From NCBI GenBank assembly GCA_028821605.1, contig JAPPFM010000032.1, positions 6,002-70,001 of the forward strand: 64,000 nt of DNA, written 5' to 3'. The position numbers were made by a program, and so were the translations under genes. Below, piece by piece: positions 42,982 through 51,833 of this stretch (within the stretch, counting starts at the first letter, position 1; each line of letters begins with the position of its first letter). The notes beneath the pieces were generated by a model, which had not been told where the DNA came from, ran no database searches, and saw nothing but the letters and a program-made list of their open reading frames with translations. The DNA is from Candidatus Poribacteria bacterium. Lineage in GTDB: Bacteria; Poribacteria; WGA-4E; WGA-3G.

Positions 42982-43827
42982 TTATCGGATTGGAAGGACA
43001 CCACTCTGCTCAAGATCGACTTGGATCAACCGATAGCATTCATCTACAAAGTTGACTGTTTCGTCATAAGCATTTTGACAGAAGGCAATAATTTCGGTGT
43101 TAGCAGAATCTGTGTTAGGAGCAAAAAAAGAATTGTGAAAGTGTAATTTTGGAACTGAAGGAGCACCTGATAAGGAAATTGGAGATGAGGAAACCATCAC
43201 ATCATCTATATCGTCATGCACTAACTTGTTCCTGATTTCCCTCGCGATATTGAACACAGAACCTGTTTTGTCCGGTTTTCCATCCTGATCTATCGCGTGA
43301 AAGGTACATAAATGAGCAGTTAGGGTTCCGTTTGGTGTTTTGTTTGCTAATTCTTGACGTATTTTATAACTGAAACGATCATCTTGAAGCAAGTCGTAAA
43401 TGATGTTAATAATCCTCACTACGCAGTCCTCAGAACCGACCAAATTTGAAAAGAACCCGTTTAAAATAATAAAAACAATCAATGCGGACTTCTCGCGCAA
43501 GATGGAGTTAGTGTTCTCCAATAACTTAATTTGTACCTGAACCGAACCGTCATCCGAAAAATCAATAAATGGTTTTAGTGGTGAGACCATTTTTGATTCT
43601 GTAGATGGAGGAGCTTGAATTTTCAGGTAGAAATCGGAGTCCATGCGTTCTATTAAATCCAAATAAAACTTTGCAGCGTTGGTTCTCTGTTTAGTTGTTG
43701 GAATCAATTTCTGAATTTTAGATTCAACGGTTCGCTTCGTTAACCCTACAGAATTTTGAATTTTCCCGTTCGCAGCAAAGTCTTCAATTTTCTGAAGGAG
43801 GCTGGCTTCATGCCCTAAATTTACCAT
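42982..43827 (-). CDS. HEPN-like protein, partner of the nuclease-STAND protein
   Basis: A 281-aa mostly helical protein with no close family recognised. Near residue 199 the segment REIRNKLVHDD contains R-N-x-x-x-H (Arg199 to His204), the motif of HEPN RNases and HEPN nucleic-acid-binding domains. Residues 20-60 have a helix pair (SVGLTKRTVESKIQK, TKQRTNAAKFYL) that could bind nucleic acid. The ATG overlaps the TAA of the upstream nuclease-STAND gene by 7 bases (43821-43827), a tight coupling suggesting a joint function. Known HEPN proteins occur as toxins, abortive infection effectors and sensors; which applies here is inference. It could also be a structural partner with no enzymatic activity. 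Confidence 0.55.
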   Translation of the reverse strand: MVNLGHEASLLQKIEDFAANGKIQNSVGLTKRTVESKIQKLIPTTKQRTNAAKFYLDLIERMDSDFYLKIQAPPSTESKMVSPLKPFIDFSDDGSVQVQIKLLENTNSILREKSALIVFIILNGFFSNLVGSEDCVVRIINIIYDLLQDDRFSYKIRQELANKTPNGTLTAHLCTFHAIDQDGKPDKTGSVFNIAREIRNKLVHDDIDDVMVSSSPISLSGAPSVPKLHFHNSFFAPNTDSANTEIIAFCQNAYDETVNFVDECYRLIQVDLEQSGVLPIR

Positions 43828-46800
43828 GCTTCCCCTTCCAGAAATTCTTCATCTTCCTGAGCCTGTTTTTCAATATCTTGCTCTGTCATTTTTATCAGAT
43901 CTTCGGCAAATTCCGTAACAATCGGTGATTGTGTCTTATCTCGGAGTGCTTTAAGGTCTTTGATACGTTTCAGAAGATGCGGTGCAGGATCGCCGAAGTT
44001 TCTTGAGTAAACCCCCGAATACAATGCAGCGACTATTTCACCTTGTGCCTGTTTGTCGCCTGTGCTTTTTATGAGAATCGACTCTGCAAGTGAATAAAAG
44101 ACTGGATCCGCGTCGAATCCCCTCATCAGATAAGCGACTTCTCTTATCAGTTTTAAATCATCTGAGCCTATCCACTCCTCAAAGAGTTTTCGCATTACCG
44201 GATTAATTTTGATCTCATCATTGCGTGGGTCGTTTCCACTGAGCATAGACACGAGCAGGTTGGGTGCCTCAAATCTCAAGAGGTTTGAGGACGTAAGCAC
44301 CCAATCTCTCACGCGTCTTAAAGCGTCCATTGCCTTTTCATCACTCCAATCAACATCCTCAAAAAGATAGTGTAGTCGATGCGGAACCGCGTCAAACTTT
44401 AACAAGTCTCGTGGACGATCCGAAAATGAATCGTAGCGTTCAGATTCGTTCTCTTTGTAAGCAATGCGCCTCTCAAAAAATTTGATAACCCAGATCGGCT
44501 CATGTCCGAAGATAGTGTGAAGTGCTTGTTCAGCCTCAGAATCAATACGTTCTAAACGGACACAATTAAGCATCACCTGTTTGTATTTTTCTAAGTGATT
44601 TTGTGGTGAGAATTTGAATTCTTTACTGGTGAGTGCGTGGATGACTTGCCTCATAACCATAGGTGATTCATCACTTGATAATCTTACCAAAATCTCAAGG
44701 ACAGCATTCGCATCTACGACATAGAAGTTCGGCAGGCTTTCGGCTATATACAGCCGTAATTTCGGGTCTAGCGTTTTAGACAATTGATCTAAAATGGCCA
44801 GATCTTCTTTTCCAATGTATCCCTCTGTTTTGCTTCTCCAGAAATAACTCCCTACAATAATGCGTTTGGCAAAAATGGTGTTCTGATCTAAGAGACGGTG
44901 AGTTGCTTCGTTACCTTTATCTTTGTTGACATAGCGAATACCACTGAGCAATCCAGCGGCACAATGCGATTCCTCTGTCTCCCACGCAAGGATATAGTCT
45001 AATAGATCAGAACCGTAAGAGGGGTCGAGTTCACCGATAGATTGCAGCAGCGATGTTGCGGTTCCCGGATTCCACCCTTTTTCTGCCCAGATGCTGTCTC
45101 TATTACCGCGATACTCCTTGTCTCTTTCAGCAATCTGTATACATTCTTGCATTAGGTTTGAGAGTTGTGCCGGTTTGTATTTCTTAATATACTTTTCCAA
45201 AAACACTTGCGTTTGCTCATCACTCTCCCTCATTTTCCAGTTTTGGAATTTTCCAGTAAATTGACGATGGAAAAGATACCTTTCATAGTTCTCATGTTCT
45301 CCGAATGTCGCGAGCAATTCTGCTGCCTTCTTTTTCGGAAAACCTTCTAAATAGGTATTCTCTGCATATCCGTGCAGACACCGATCTATCGCGTTCAGAA
45401 TAGTAAAATCGGTCTCTTTTGATATTTGATAGGTTAATATATTGAAGAACCGCGCCTGCTCTTCTTGTAAAAGACCCTGTTCCTCTTCTGAAATTCCCTG
45501 TCGAAATGGGCTCTCCAAAGGATTTATCGCCCGACTGATAGAGCCTATTGCTTCCGTTTTGACGATACTATGTTGAGACGTTTTCAAGCAATGCTCAATT
45601 AGATCAATCGCCTTCGCCCTGAGGCGGGTTAATTCAGGTGTATATGTTAAATGGTGCCAACCAAACTTCAAAGAACCACCTTCACTGACAGTTTCACTGA
45701 AGTCCAGCACCAGAAGTGAGTCGAGGGCGTTGAGTAGAGCCATGCTCAGTTGCGGTTTATCTTCCGTTTTCCATACCTCAAACACTTCAAGCACTTTAGT
45801 TTGAAATACACCGGGTTTGCTCGTTTGGAAGCCTGCCATCCTTTTCAATAATTCTTGCGGTGAGTCATAATTGGGGAGCTCCAAATCATTCATTAGGAGA
45901 AGTTTTCGGACTGTTTCCAGCGTCTTTATAAATCCAGAGAGTGTATTGACAGTTTTCTGTGTTTCTTTGGCAATTTTCTTCACCACGTCCTGATGGGTCC
46001 GTGTGGATGTCCACGCTGTATAGTGCTCCATCGAGTCTTCTTTAGGGGCATCCAAAATAATATTGAAAATATCAATTGCATCATCCGGACGAAAGTAACT
46101 GACCCCTTCCATCTGTTCCAGAATATCCATCCGAACAAAGTTATCACCTTCCTGGGCCCGAGTTTTAAGTGAGGCGACGTGTTCATCAAGAAGGCTTTTT
46201 TCACCAACAATGTTCTCCACGCGAGCGAGATTGATGACCACCTTAATAGGAAGAAGTGGTAAAAATTCTTTCAACAGGTTTTTGTGAAAAGAAGACCTTC
46301 TCCCGTTGGAAAGGAAACATACTTTCCGTAAAATATAGTCACTAAGTGCATCAGGAAAGACTCGCTGTTTCGCCCCGTACTGAAAAAGTAAACCATCGGT
46401 TTTCAGATCATCGCGATACTGCTCTACCTCATAAGGTTCCACTTTGAGAATCTCTGCCAATTTATCGCGTATTTGGTTATTTTCTATGTCAATCGGTGTA
46501 ATCCCGCTAAGCCACTCAAGCAATTTCCGCCGCCGCTCGCTGGATTCTGGATATTTTTTAAAGTTGTCGTTTAGGTAGGATTCAAAGGTAAGTTCGATTA
46601 ATTTATCTTTTGTTAAGTCCTTTAGCGGACCAATATCTTCATTAACGAAGTCTATCACCATGACAGCGATTAACGGTGTGTCCCGCGCGATCTTCGCCAA
46701 TCCCGTCAACATAGCATTGTCGGGAATTCGCGTATGGGTGTGGATAAATTCCTTCGTTCTTTCCAGAGAGAGTTTCCCGATTTCAAGTTCATTAACAGCA

Positions 46801-47744
46801 TTATCTGGTAAGGCAGTTCGGAAACTACCCTCCAAAAACGCTTTGAACGGCTTCCGAGTTATGAGCACTGCTTTGGATTCACTATATCCGGGACTATTCA
46901 AGAGTATTCTGATACCGCCGAGATTGTCAAGAAAATCATGCGCATCATCTACAAAAAAGATATACTTACGGTTGGGTGGAATGTCTGCTAAAGCATTTTC
47001 AAAACTGTCGCCAGCCATCTGAACAAAAAGTTGCTCATAATCGGTGTGGTCCCGTTCAACTGTCTTGGCAAACTCAATAGAGAGCTTGGTTTTTCCAATG
47101 CCCCCGCTACCGTATATCATGAGAAGTCTTTTTTCTCGATTTTGAACAAAGGCTTGAAATTGGCTAACTTCATCCTCACGTCCGAAGGTTTCATAGTCGT
47201 ATCTTAAAAGTTGATGTTTGCCCGCAATTTGATTTCGGAATATGTCCTGCCAAGGAAGAAATACAGATAGATGGGGATCTCGGAATGAATTTAAAAGGTA
47301 TGGAAACGCATCGGTCATTGTGATGAGATCTTCGGCATCCCAACATGTCAACGAAAAGTTATAGTCTTTCTCATTTTTAGCATCTTCAATTTTACGCTTG
47401 TTTCCTGCAGTAAGCAAGGTGTTAGTCATGAGGACGTAGTGGTCACATTGCAGCGCATCGGCTTTGTCGAGTTCACCTTTTTTTCGTTTGCCACCTTTCA
47501 TCTGGGAAATGAGTTGACTACGGGCGCGTCCCTTATCCATTGTCGGGTCAAAGAATTTATATTGGAAGACCCAGGTGCCCTCTCTATTCTTATAAACGCC
47601 GGTGTAGTCTGCGTCAATTCCGCCATCGCGCCCTGGCGCGTCGTAAACTTTTACGAAGGAAGACACTTCTTTTTTCAAGAACAGATTGCAGAATCGATCG
47701 AAATCGTCCTTTGATTTTATGTAGTCTAATAACTCTTTTTTCAT
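43821..47744 (-). CDS. PD-(D/E)XK nuclease-STAND NTPase, antiviral-type (Avs-like)
   Basis: A 1307-aa protein. Residues 1-150 have an Mrr-like restriction endonuclease core: GRDGGIDADY (Asp44) and VFQYK (Q61-Y-K63) form the D-(x)n-Q-x-K arrangement. Residues 205-310 form a NTPase with Walker A YGSGGIGKTK (211-220) and Walker B YIFFVDDAHDF (261-271). The next 900 residues are helical, with segments that look like irregular HEAT/TPR repeats. This nuclease-NTPase-repeat layout is that of STAND proteins in phage defence such as Avs and some restriction systems. ATG at 47744 follows GAGGAAACT. It would start a bicistronic operon with the HEPN-like gene. It lies divergent from the wHTH gene at 47975. 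Confidence 0.8.
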   Translation of the reverse strand: MKKELLDYIKSKDDFDRFCNLFLKKEVSSFVKVYDAPGRDGGIDADYTGVYKNREGTWVFQYKFFDPTMDKGRARSQLISQMKGGKRKKGELDKADALQCDHYVLMTNTLLTAGNKRKIEDAKNEKDYNFSLTCWDAEDLITMTDAFPYLLNSFRDPHLSVFLPWQDIFRNQIAGKHQLLRYDYETFGREDEVSQFQAFVQNREKRLLMIYGSGGIGKTKLSIEFAKTVERDHTDYEQLFVQMAGDSFENALADIPPNRKYIFFVDDAHDFLDNLGGIRILLNSPGYSESKAVLITRKPFKAFLEGSFRTALPDNAVNELEIGKLSLERTKEFIHTHTRIPDNAMLTGLAKIARDTPLIAVMVIDFVNEDIGPLKDLTKDKLIELTFESYLNDNFKKYPESSERRRKLLEWLSGITPIDIENNQIRDKLAEILKVEPYEVEQYRDDLKTDGLLFQYGAKQRVFPDALSDYILRKVCFLSNGRRSSFHKNLLKEFLPLLPIKVVINLARVENIVGEKSLLDEHVASLKTRAQEGDNFVRMDILEQMEGVSYFRPDDAIDIFNIILDAPKEDSMEHYTAWTSTRTHQDVVKKIAKETQKTVNTLSGFIKTLETVRKLLLMNDLELPNYDSPQELLKRMAGFQTSKPGVFQTKVLEVFEVWKTEDKPQLSMALLNALDSLLVLDFSETVSEGGSLKFGWHHLTYTPELTRLRAKAIDLIEHCLKTSQHSIVKTEAIGSISRAINPLESPFRQGISEEEQGLLQEEQARFFNILTYQISKETDFTILNAIDRCLHGYAENTYLEGFPKKKAAELLATFGEHENYERYLFHRQFTGKFQNWKMRESDEQTQVFLEKYIKKYKPAQLSNLMQECIQIAERDKEYRGNRDSIWAEKGWNPGTATSLLQSIGELDPSYGSDLLDYILAWETEESHCAAGLLSGIRYVNKDKGNEATHRLLDQNTIFAKRIIVGSYFWRSKTEGYIGKEDLAILDQLSKTLDPKLRLYIAESLPNFYVVDANAVLEILVRLSSDESPMVMRQVIHALTSKEFKFSPQNHLEKYKQVMLNCVRLERIDSEAEQALHTIFGHEPIWVIKFFERRIAYKENESERYDSFSDRPRDLLKFDAVPHRLHYLFEDVDWSDEKAMDALRRVRDWVLTSSNLLRFEAPNLLVSMLSGNDPRNDEIKINPVMRKLFEEWIGSDDLKLIREVAYLMRGFDADPVFYSLAESILIKSTGDKQAQGEIVAALYSGVYSRNFGDPAPHLLKRIKDLKALRDKTQSPIVTEFAEDLIKMTEQDIEKQAQEDEEFLEGEAW

Positions 47745-47974
47745 TGGAGTTTCCTCTCAGTGCCCGCAGAAAGTGGCATGGTGGAACAGATACATCTTCT
47801 CAAAAATAAAAATAGACTTTAGCATACCAGCAAGGCTTCATAACAACATATTAGCACATTTCAAGGCAAAAGTCAAATCGTTTTGCTAATGAAGTTTGAG
47901 GATTTGGTAACCTTTGACAAAAACGCCTCCTTCTGATAACCTAATGGCAGAATTGACTGAATAAGGAACGAACA
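47745..47974. other. Divergent gap between defence operon and terminase module
   Basis: 230 bp with promoters for both sides. A good TTGACA (about 47918-47923) with TAACCTAAT-like -10 lies on the plus strand before the wHTH gene. I see no operator repeat that could be tied to either gene. Confidence 0.4.
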
Positions 47975-48475
47975 ATGCTAAAGCGTTATTGGCGAAGTTT
48001 CCAATTAACCTTTGAAGATAGGAGTACTGCTATAGGCTATGAAGTAAAACGACCCAACCGCGAAACAGTTGTCCGCGTCAATTTTCCCCTAAAATCGCCA
48101 ATCGAAGGCAAAACACTCAACAGTATTGAAGAAGCACTTAATCTCGAAGGCGTGAAATCCTTCCAATGGTTGCCCTCAATAGCCTGGAATATCTCTAAAG
48201 ATGGAACATTTTACAAATATCACGCCGACCCAAACCAAGACATTACCATCCCCAACCAACTCACACGCAGAGAGAAATTTTTATACGCACTCCTAAAACT
48301 CAACCACGCCCTACCCAAAACAATCCTCATAGACTGGTTTAAGACGGACACAGCAGTTGAATCCCATATCTCCCGTCTACGCAAAAAAATCAAACCACTT
48401 GGCGAGCACATACGATTTAAAGAAAAAACCTACATATTGGAAAATACTGGCAAAAATAAAATTAATAAAAGTTAA
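47975..48475 (+). CDS. Winged-helix protein, possible regulator of the terminase module
   Basis: A 166-aa protein, first in a plus-strand run ending in the terminase gene. The C-terminal half (residues about 95-160) resembles the OmpR-type winged helix: LPKTILIDWFKTDTAVESHISRLRKKIKPLGEHIRFKEKTYIL, where the S-x-I-S-R-L-R-K-K-I helix would be the recognition helix. The N-terminal half is beta-rich and unrelated to a receiver domain. An AAGGAACG sits before ATG 47975. Adenine-rich codon use differs from the neighbouring dehydrogenase genes. Function as regulator is inference. Confidence 0.6.
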   Translation: MLKRYWRSFQLTFEDRSTAIGYEVKRPNRETVVRVNFPLKSPIEGKTLNSIEEALNLEGVKSFQWLPSIAWNISKDGTFYKYHADPNQDITIPNQLTRREKFLYALLKLNHALPKTILIDWFKTDTAVESHISRLRKKIKPLGEHIRFKEKTYILENTGKNKINKS

Positions 48476-48627
48476 TAATTGCTATAAAATCCTATTATTA
48501 CACGGGATATTACCAACAAAACAAATAATTTTAAAAAATTTAATTTGACATTTATTCTGGCATTTGATATAATTAAACCATCACGCTTATGTAGCACAAA
48601 CTTTTAGTTTGTGGCATTTGCTCTTAA

Positions 48628-48657
48628 AGTCCCCCTGATAAGGCGGATTTAGGGGGT
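48628..48657. repeat. AGTCCCCCTGATAAGG hairpin unit, second copy
   Basis: The sequence CTTAAAGTCCCCCTGATAAGG followed by GGATTTAGGGGG repeats the unit at 30869-30898. It forms a CCCCC/GGGGG hairpin. Confidence 0.65.
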
Positions 48658-48764
48658 GAAAAAAAGCGCGGTAATCCAACAAAACACAATGTTCACACAA
48701 GATGCCTCTGTAATCCTGAAAATCCTTGAATCCTGAAAATCCTGATTCAGACAATGACAGAAAA

Positions 48765-49199
48765 ATGAATAATTTAACAACACACGCTTTAGCTTTTGGA
48801 CGCATCGGCACCGGCTACGCAGTCATTATTCGGAGCGGTGGGCAAAACACATACAGAATTTGCGAAAACGGTGTAATTCCACACGATCAGTTCTCGCCAC
48901 AAGGAGCACTCAATTGGTTCATCGAAAAACACGATCCCGACACTCTTTTTTTCGGGACGTACGAACCACTGGATACACCCGTCAAAATCCTAATGCTTAA
49001 AACAGATATTCCTGTCCATTCTATCCCGAAGCGCGAAGCAATCGCAGCAGGCACCAAAGCCGAGAAATACTTACCCAATTTTTACAAGCACGTCCACACA
49101 GACAAACAAGACCTCTGGACCGGATTCCATCTATATCCCTCACTACAAGCATTATGTGTCGCATTCAGCAGCGCATACTACGAGGAGCAAAAATCATGA
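48765..49199 (+). CDS. Small protein in the terminase module, unknown
   Basis: From ATG 48765 a 144-aa product with a beta-strand-rich first half (ALAFGRIGTGYAVIIR, NTYRICENGVIP) and a Ser/Lys-rich middle, SIPKREAIAAGTKAEKYL. I do not recognise it. It overlaps the following gene by ATGA, so translation is probably coupled. A resolvase-like or ribonuclease-H-like fold is possible given strand positions (HALAFGRIGTGYA, LFFGTYEPLDT), since phage Holliday-junction resolvases look like this; that is a guess. Confidence 0.5.
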   Translation: MNNLTTHALAFGRIGTGYAVIIRSGGQNTYRICENGVIPHDQFSPQGALNWFIEKHDPDTLFFGTYEPLDTPVKILMLKTDIPVHSIPKREAIAAGTKAEKYLPNFYKHVHTDKQDLWTGFHLYPSLQALCVAFSSAYYEEQKS

Positions 49200-49774
49200 A
49201 AAAACGAAAAACACTACCAAAATCCGAACCCTGGCATAAAGAATACTACAAAACACTTATCTGCCAACACGGACAACATAAAACAGCAATTAAAAAGGTA
49301 AATACAATTTTTCTCGAACTCCTCAACGTAGAAGATACAACGAAAAACCGTGAACTACTTGGTGGACGAATGCGAACCGTCAATCCAAATCGACCCGAAT
49401 GTGATCAGGAAACCAAAAATCAAATCCTACGCGAAATTGATAACAGATCTGCATTTTTACGCAGCGAACAAGACGCACGTCGGAGCAACGACCGACTTGT
49501 TTTAGACCAAATTATCGCCAAAACTAAAAATGCAGTATTAAATGCAGATTCAGAAAACTTTAACGTCCGAGATCTCATCAGCTTAATGGAACTCCAACTC
49601 AAAATCGACGAGCAGGAAGCAAAAATCCATGGACTCTTCAAAAACCATACAATCGACAACGAACCCACAAACGATTTTGGAGATAAACTCTCTGACGCGG
49701 CACAACTTCTCGAAAACACTTGCAAAACTAAAAGCACAGATCACCCAGAAGATCAAGATAGGACACACGACTGA
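49196..49774 (+). CDS. Possible terminase small-subunit-like protein
   Basis: A 192-aa protein, charged and helical (residues about 80-150 read as long helices with regular Lys/Glu spacing), starting with the basic MKKRKTLPKSEPWHKEYYKTL. It lies directly before the large terminase gene, the usual place for the small DNA-recognition subunit. It starts at ATG 49196 after GAGGAG, overlapping the previous stop by 4 bases. No sequence motif proves the function. The terminase frame (from 49629) overlaps its end by 146 bases, so one of the two boundaries may be different. Confidence 0.5.
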   Translation: MKKRKTLPKSEPWHKEYYKTLICQHGQHKTAIKKVNTIFLELLNVEDTTKNRELLGGRMRTVNPNRPECDQETKNQILREIDNRSAFLRSEQDARRSNDRLVLDQIIAKTKNAVLNADSENFNVRDLISLMELQLKIDEQEAKIHGLFKNHTIDNEPTNDFGDKLSDAAQLLENTCKTKSTDHPEDQDRTHD

Positions 49775-51494
49775 AGCTAAAACACTCGCAAAAAAAGTCA
49801 TGGGTCTCATCGAAATCTACGGATACGCGCATATTGACGTTTTCGCAAAGCATTTTCTCTCGCACTACATCACCACCGATTTCGCGCCGCATCACCTCGA
49901 AATCTTTGACTGTATCCCGCCCGGACACGTCGGACAGAAAAAGAACATTATCGCACCGCGCGGTTCCGCAAAATCTACCTGTATGGCGGTGATTTACCCC
50001 CTACATCGCATCTGCTACAAACATTATGACGAGACGATGGGCCACGACCCAGACCACTTTATTTTAATCCTATCCCGCACATATCCGATGGCGATCAGCC
50101 GTATCAAAGCGATCAAGTACGAATTGGAAACTAACGAAACCTTACGGACTTCCTTCGGAAACCTTGTTGGAAAAACGTGGGGGCAAAAAGAGATTGTGAC
50201 GAAAAACGGTATCTGTCTGAAAGCCATCGGGCGCGGAGGTCAAGTTCGAGGATCGCTGTTCCGCAACTTCCGTCCATCATTGATTATTTCTGACGACCTC
50301 GACGACCCCGAAACCGTAAACAATCCCGATGTCCGCGAAAAAGATATGTTATGGTTCGATTCGGACTTGATGCGTGCTGGTAGCCTTGACGGGACGACAA
50401 ACTTTATTAACATTGATACCATCAAGCACAAATCCTCTATCGCCAACGTCCTTCGCAACCGTCCGCAATGGGAAACACTTTTCTATCCAGCAATTTTGCA
50501 TCCAATAGAACTCTGGCATCCCACCGCAGAGCAGAAGTGGAAGCAGTGGGAAACTTTATGGACAGATATGTCAAAAGAGAAAACCCAGCGTATAGCAGAA
50601 GCAGACGCCTTTTATGAAGCAAACAAAGCCGAGATGCACGGTCCCGAAATCAAAGAACTTTGGCAAGAGCAAATCACCTATTTGGATGTCCGAAAAGAAA
50701 TTTGCGATGTCGGCTACTTTCCAGTGATGCGCGAACTTCAAAATAACCCCCGTGACCAAAGTCAAGCACTCTTTGATATGGAAAACGCACTTAGGTTCTC
50801 TATCGTCCCAGAAGGTTTTCTCAGAAACGACAAAATTTTGGTCAGGTGGGAAGAAATGAGCGGGGCAACAGTTTTCTTGGACTGGGCAGGCGGCAAAGAC
50901 CTCGCCGAAAACGCTTTTGCCGCTGTTGTCGGCGTTGTCTGGGTGCCTCTACCCGGTTCACGAGAAGAGAAAACCGATTCGCTCATGGGCGGCACAAACG
51001 GTTATGTCCTCTTTGATCATCTCGCGAAAGTCGGACCCACACAACAGATCGCTGCCTGTTTCGATATGATAGAAAAAATACGAGCAACAATCCCCACTCG
51101 CGATTTTTCCATACGTCTCGGTATTGAAGGCTTCGTGCAAGATACTTGGAACGCACAAAAACAGATGATCGAACAAGATTTTCGAGCACAGCGCGAGAAA
51201 CGAAATCAACGCGATATTCTTCTACACATTGAGTGGCTACCACGCCTAAAAAACAAATATGACCGCATTGACGCGCTCCAGCCGCCGATCTACAATCATT
51301 GGCTCGGATTCCACGACAGATTGAGCACGGAATTCATGGCACAAATGGCAGATTATCCAACCGGTGATCATCTGGATGCACCCGATGCCCTTGAAGGCGC
51401 ATGTCAATTGCGCGTATCAACATTCCAGAGCCAAAGAACAGCGCGACGAAACCAAGCACGCCAACGAAACAAAAATTTTAAAGTCAGGATATGA
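49629..51494 (+). CDS. Phage-type terminase large subunit
   Basis: Residue numbers count from ATG 49629. The ATPase has Walker A APRGSAKST (109-117) and Walker B LIISDDLDD (218-226). The nuclease region begins with FLDWAGGKD (first Asp near 418), and a later DHLDAPDALEGA carries the terminal Asp typical of TerL. The protein should cut and pump DNA into capsids if it works with a procapsid. An AGGAAG precedes 49629, but ATG 49800 would give a more usual N terminus and no overlap. No portal, capsid or tail gene lies nearby. The gene has adenine-rich codons, unlike its chromosomal neighbours. Confidence 0.85.
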   Translation: MDSSKTIQSTTNPQTILEINSLTRHNFSKTLAKLKAQITQKIKIGHTTEAKTLAKKVMGLIEIYGYAHIDVFAKHFLSHYITTDFAPHHLEIFDCIPPGHVGQKKNIIAPRGSAKSTCMAVIYPLHRICYKHYDETMGHDPDHFILILSRTYPMAISRIKAIKYELETNETLRTSFGNLVGKTWGQKEIVTKNGICLKAIGRGGQVRGSLFRNFRPSLIISDDLDDPETVNNPDVREKDMLWFDSDLMRAGSLDGTTNFINIDTIKHKSSIANVLRNRPQWETLFYPAILHPIELWHPTAEQKWKQWETLWTDMSKEKTQRIAEADAFYEANKAEMHGPEIKELWQEQITYLDVRKEICDVGYFPVMRELQNNPRDQSQALFDMENALRFSIVPEGFLRNDKILVRWEEMSGATVFLDWAGGKDLAENAFAAVVGVVWVPLPGSREEKTDSLMGGTNGYVLFDHLAKVGPTQQIAACFDMIEKIRATIPTRDFSIRLGIEGFVQDTWNAQKQMIEQDFRAQREKRNQRDILLHIEWLPRLKNKYDRIDALQPPIYNHWLGFHDRLSTEFMAQMADYPTGDHLDAPDALEGACQLRVSTFQSQRTARRNQARQRNKNFKVRI

Positions 51495-51515
51495 GAACCC
51501 AAATTACTATCCAAT
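51495..51515. other. Short stretch between terminase gene and repeat element
   Basis: Nothing recognisable before the inverted-repeat element begins. Confidence 0.3.
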
Positions 51516-51762
51516 ACTATAGTTTGGACAATTTCGGTCGGATTCATGCTCGGTTTTCAAGGGGGCTCTGATTTTTCTGAAAGTTCCTGACACAAACGCA
51601 ACTCACAGAAAAGTAAACTCGGATGCACAGAGTGGCAGCCCCAGCGGGGGTTTTTGATAGGGTGTTTCTTCAGTATGTCTATAGAAACGCCATACCTCCC
51701 TAAGATCCAAGCCCCAGCGGGGCGAAATGTGTATCTAAAAAAAATTTTCCAAAGTTTAGTAT
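51516..51762. repeat. MITE-like element with TTTGGACAATT ends (second copy)
   Basis: ATAGTTTGGACAATTT at the left end and AATTTTCCAAAGTTTAGTAT at the right end are near-complements. Inside are two AGCCCCAGCGGGG units (51637-51651 and 51710-51727), reversed relative to the units at 12503-12570. It lies at the right border of the accessory island. Confidence 0.7.
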
Positions 51763-51772
51763 TAGAAGTAAC

Positions 51773-51801
51773 TTGACAAAAACGTTTTCTGCTGTTAATC
51801 T
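51773..51801 (+). promoter_or_regulatory. Promoter of the four-gene Gfo/Idh array
   Basis: TTGACA at 51773-51778 and TAATCT at 51796-51801 are 17 bp apart and end about 30 bp before the first ATG (51834), which has AAGGAGAC upstream. It lies just outside the MITE. Confidence 0.6.
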
Positions 51802-51833
51802 GATACAACTTCGGATACTAAGGAGACACTTCC

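Noticed and set aside
47975-51494. Complete prophage
   Set aside because: Only a terminase and three small genes are present; no integrase, portal, capsid, tail or lysis gene could be found.
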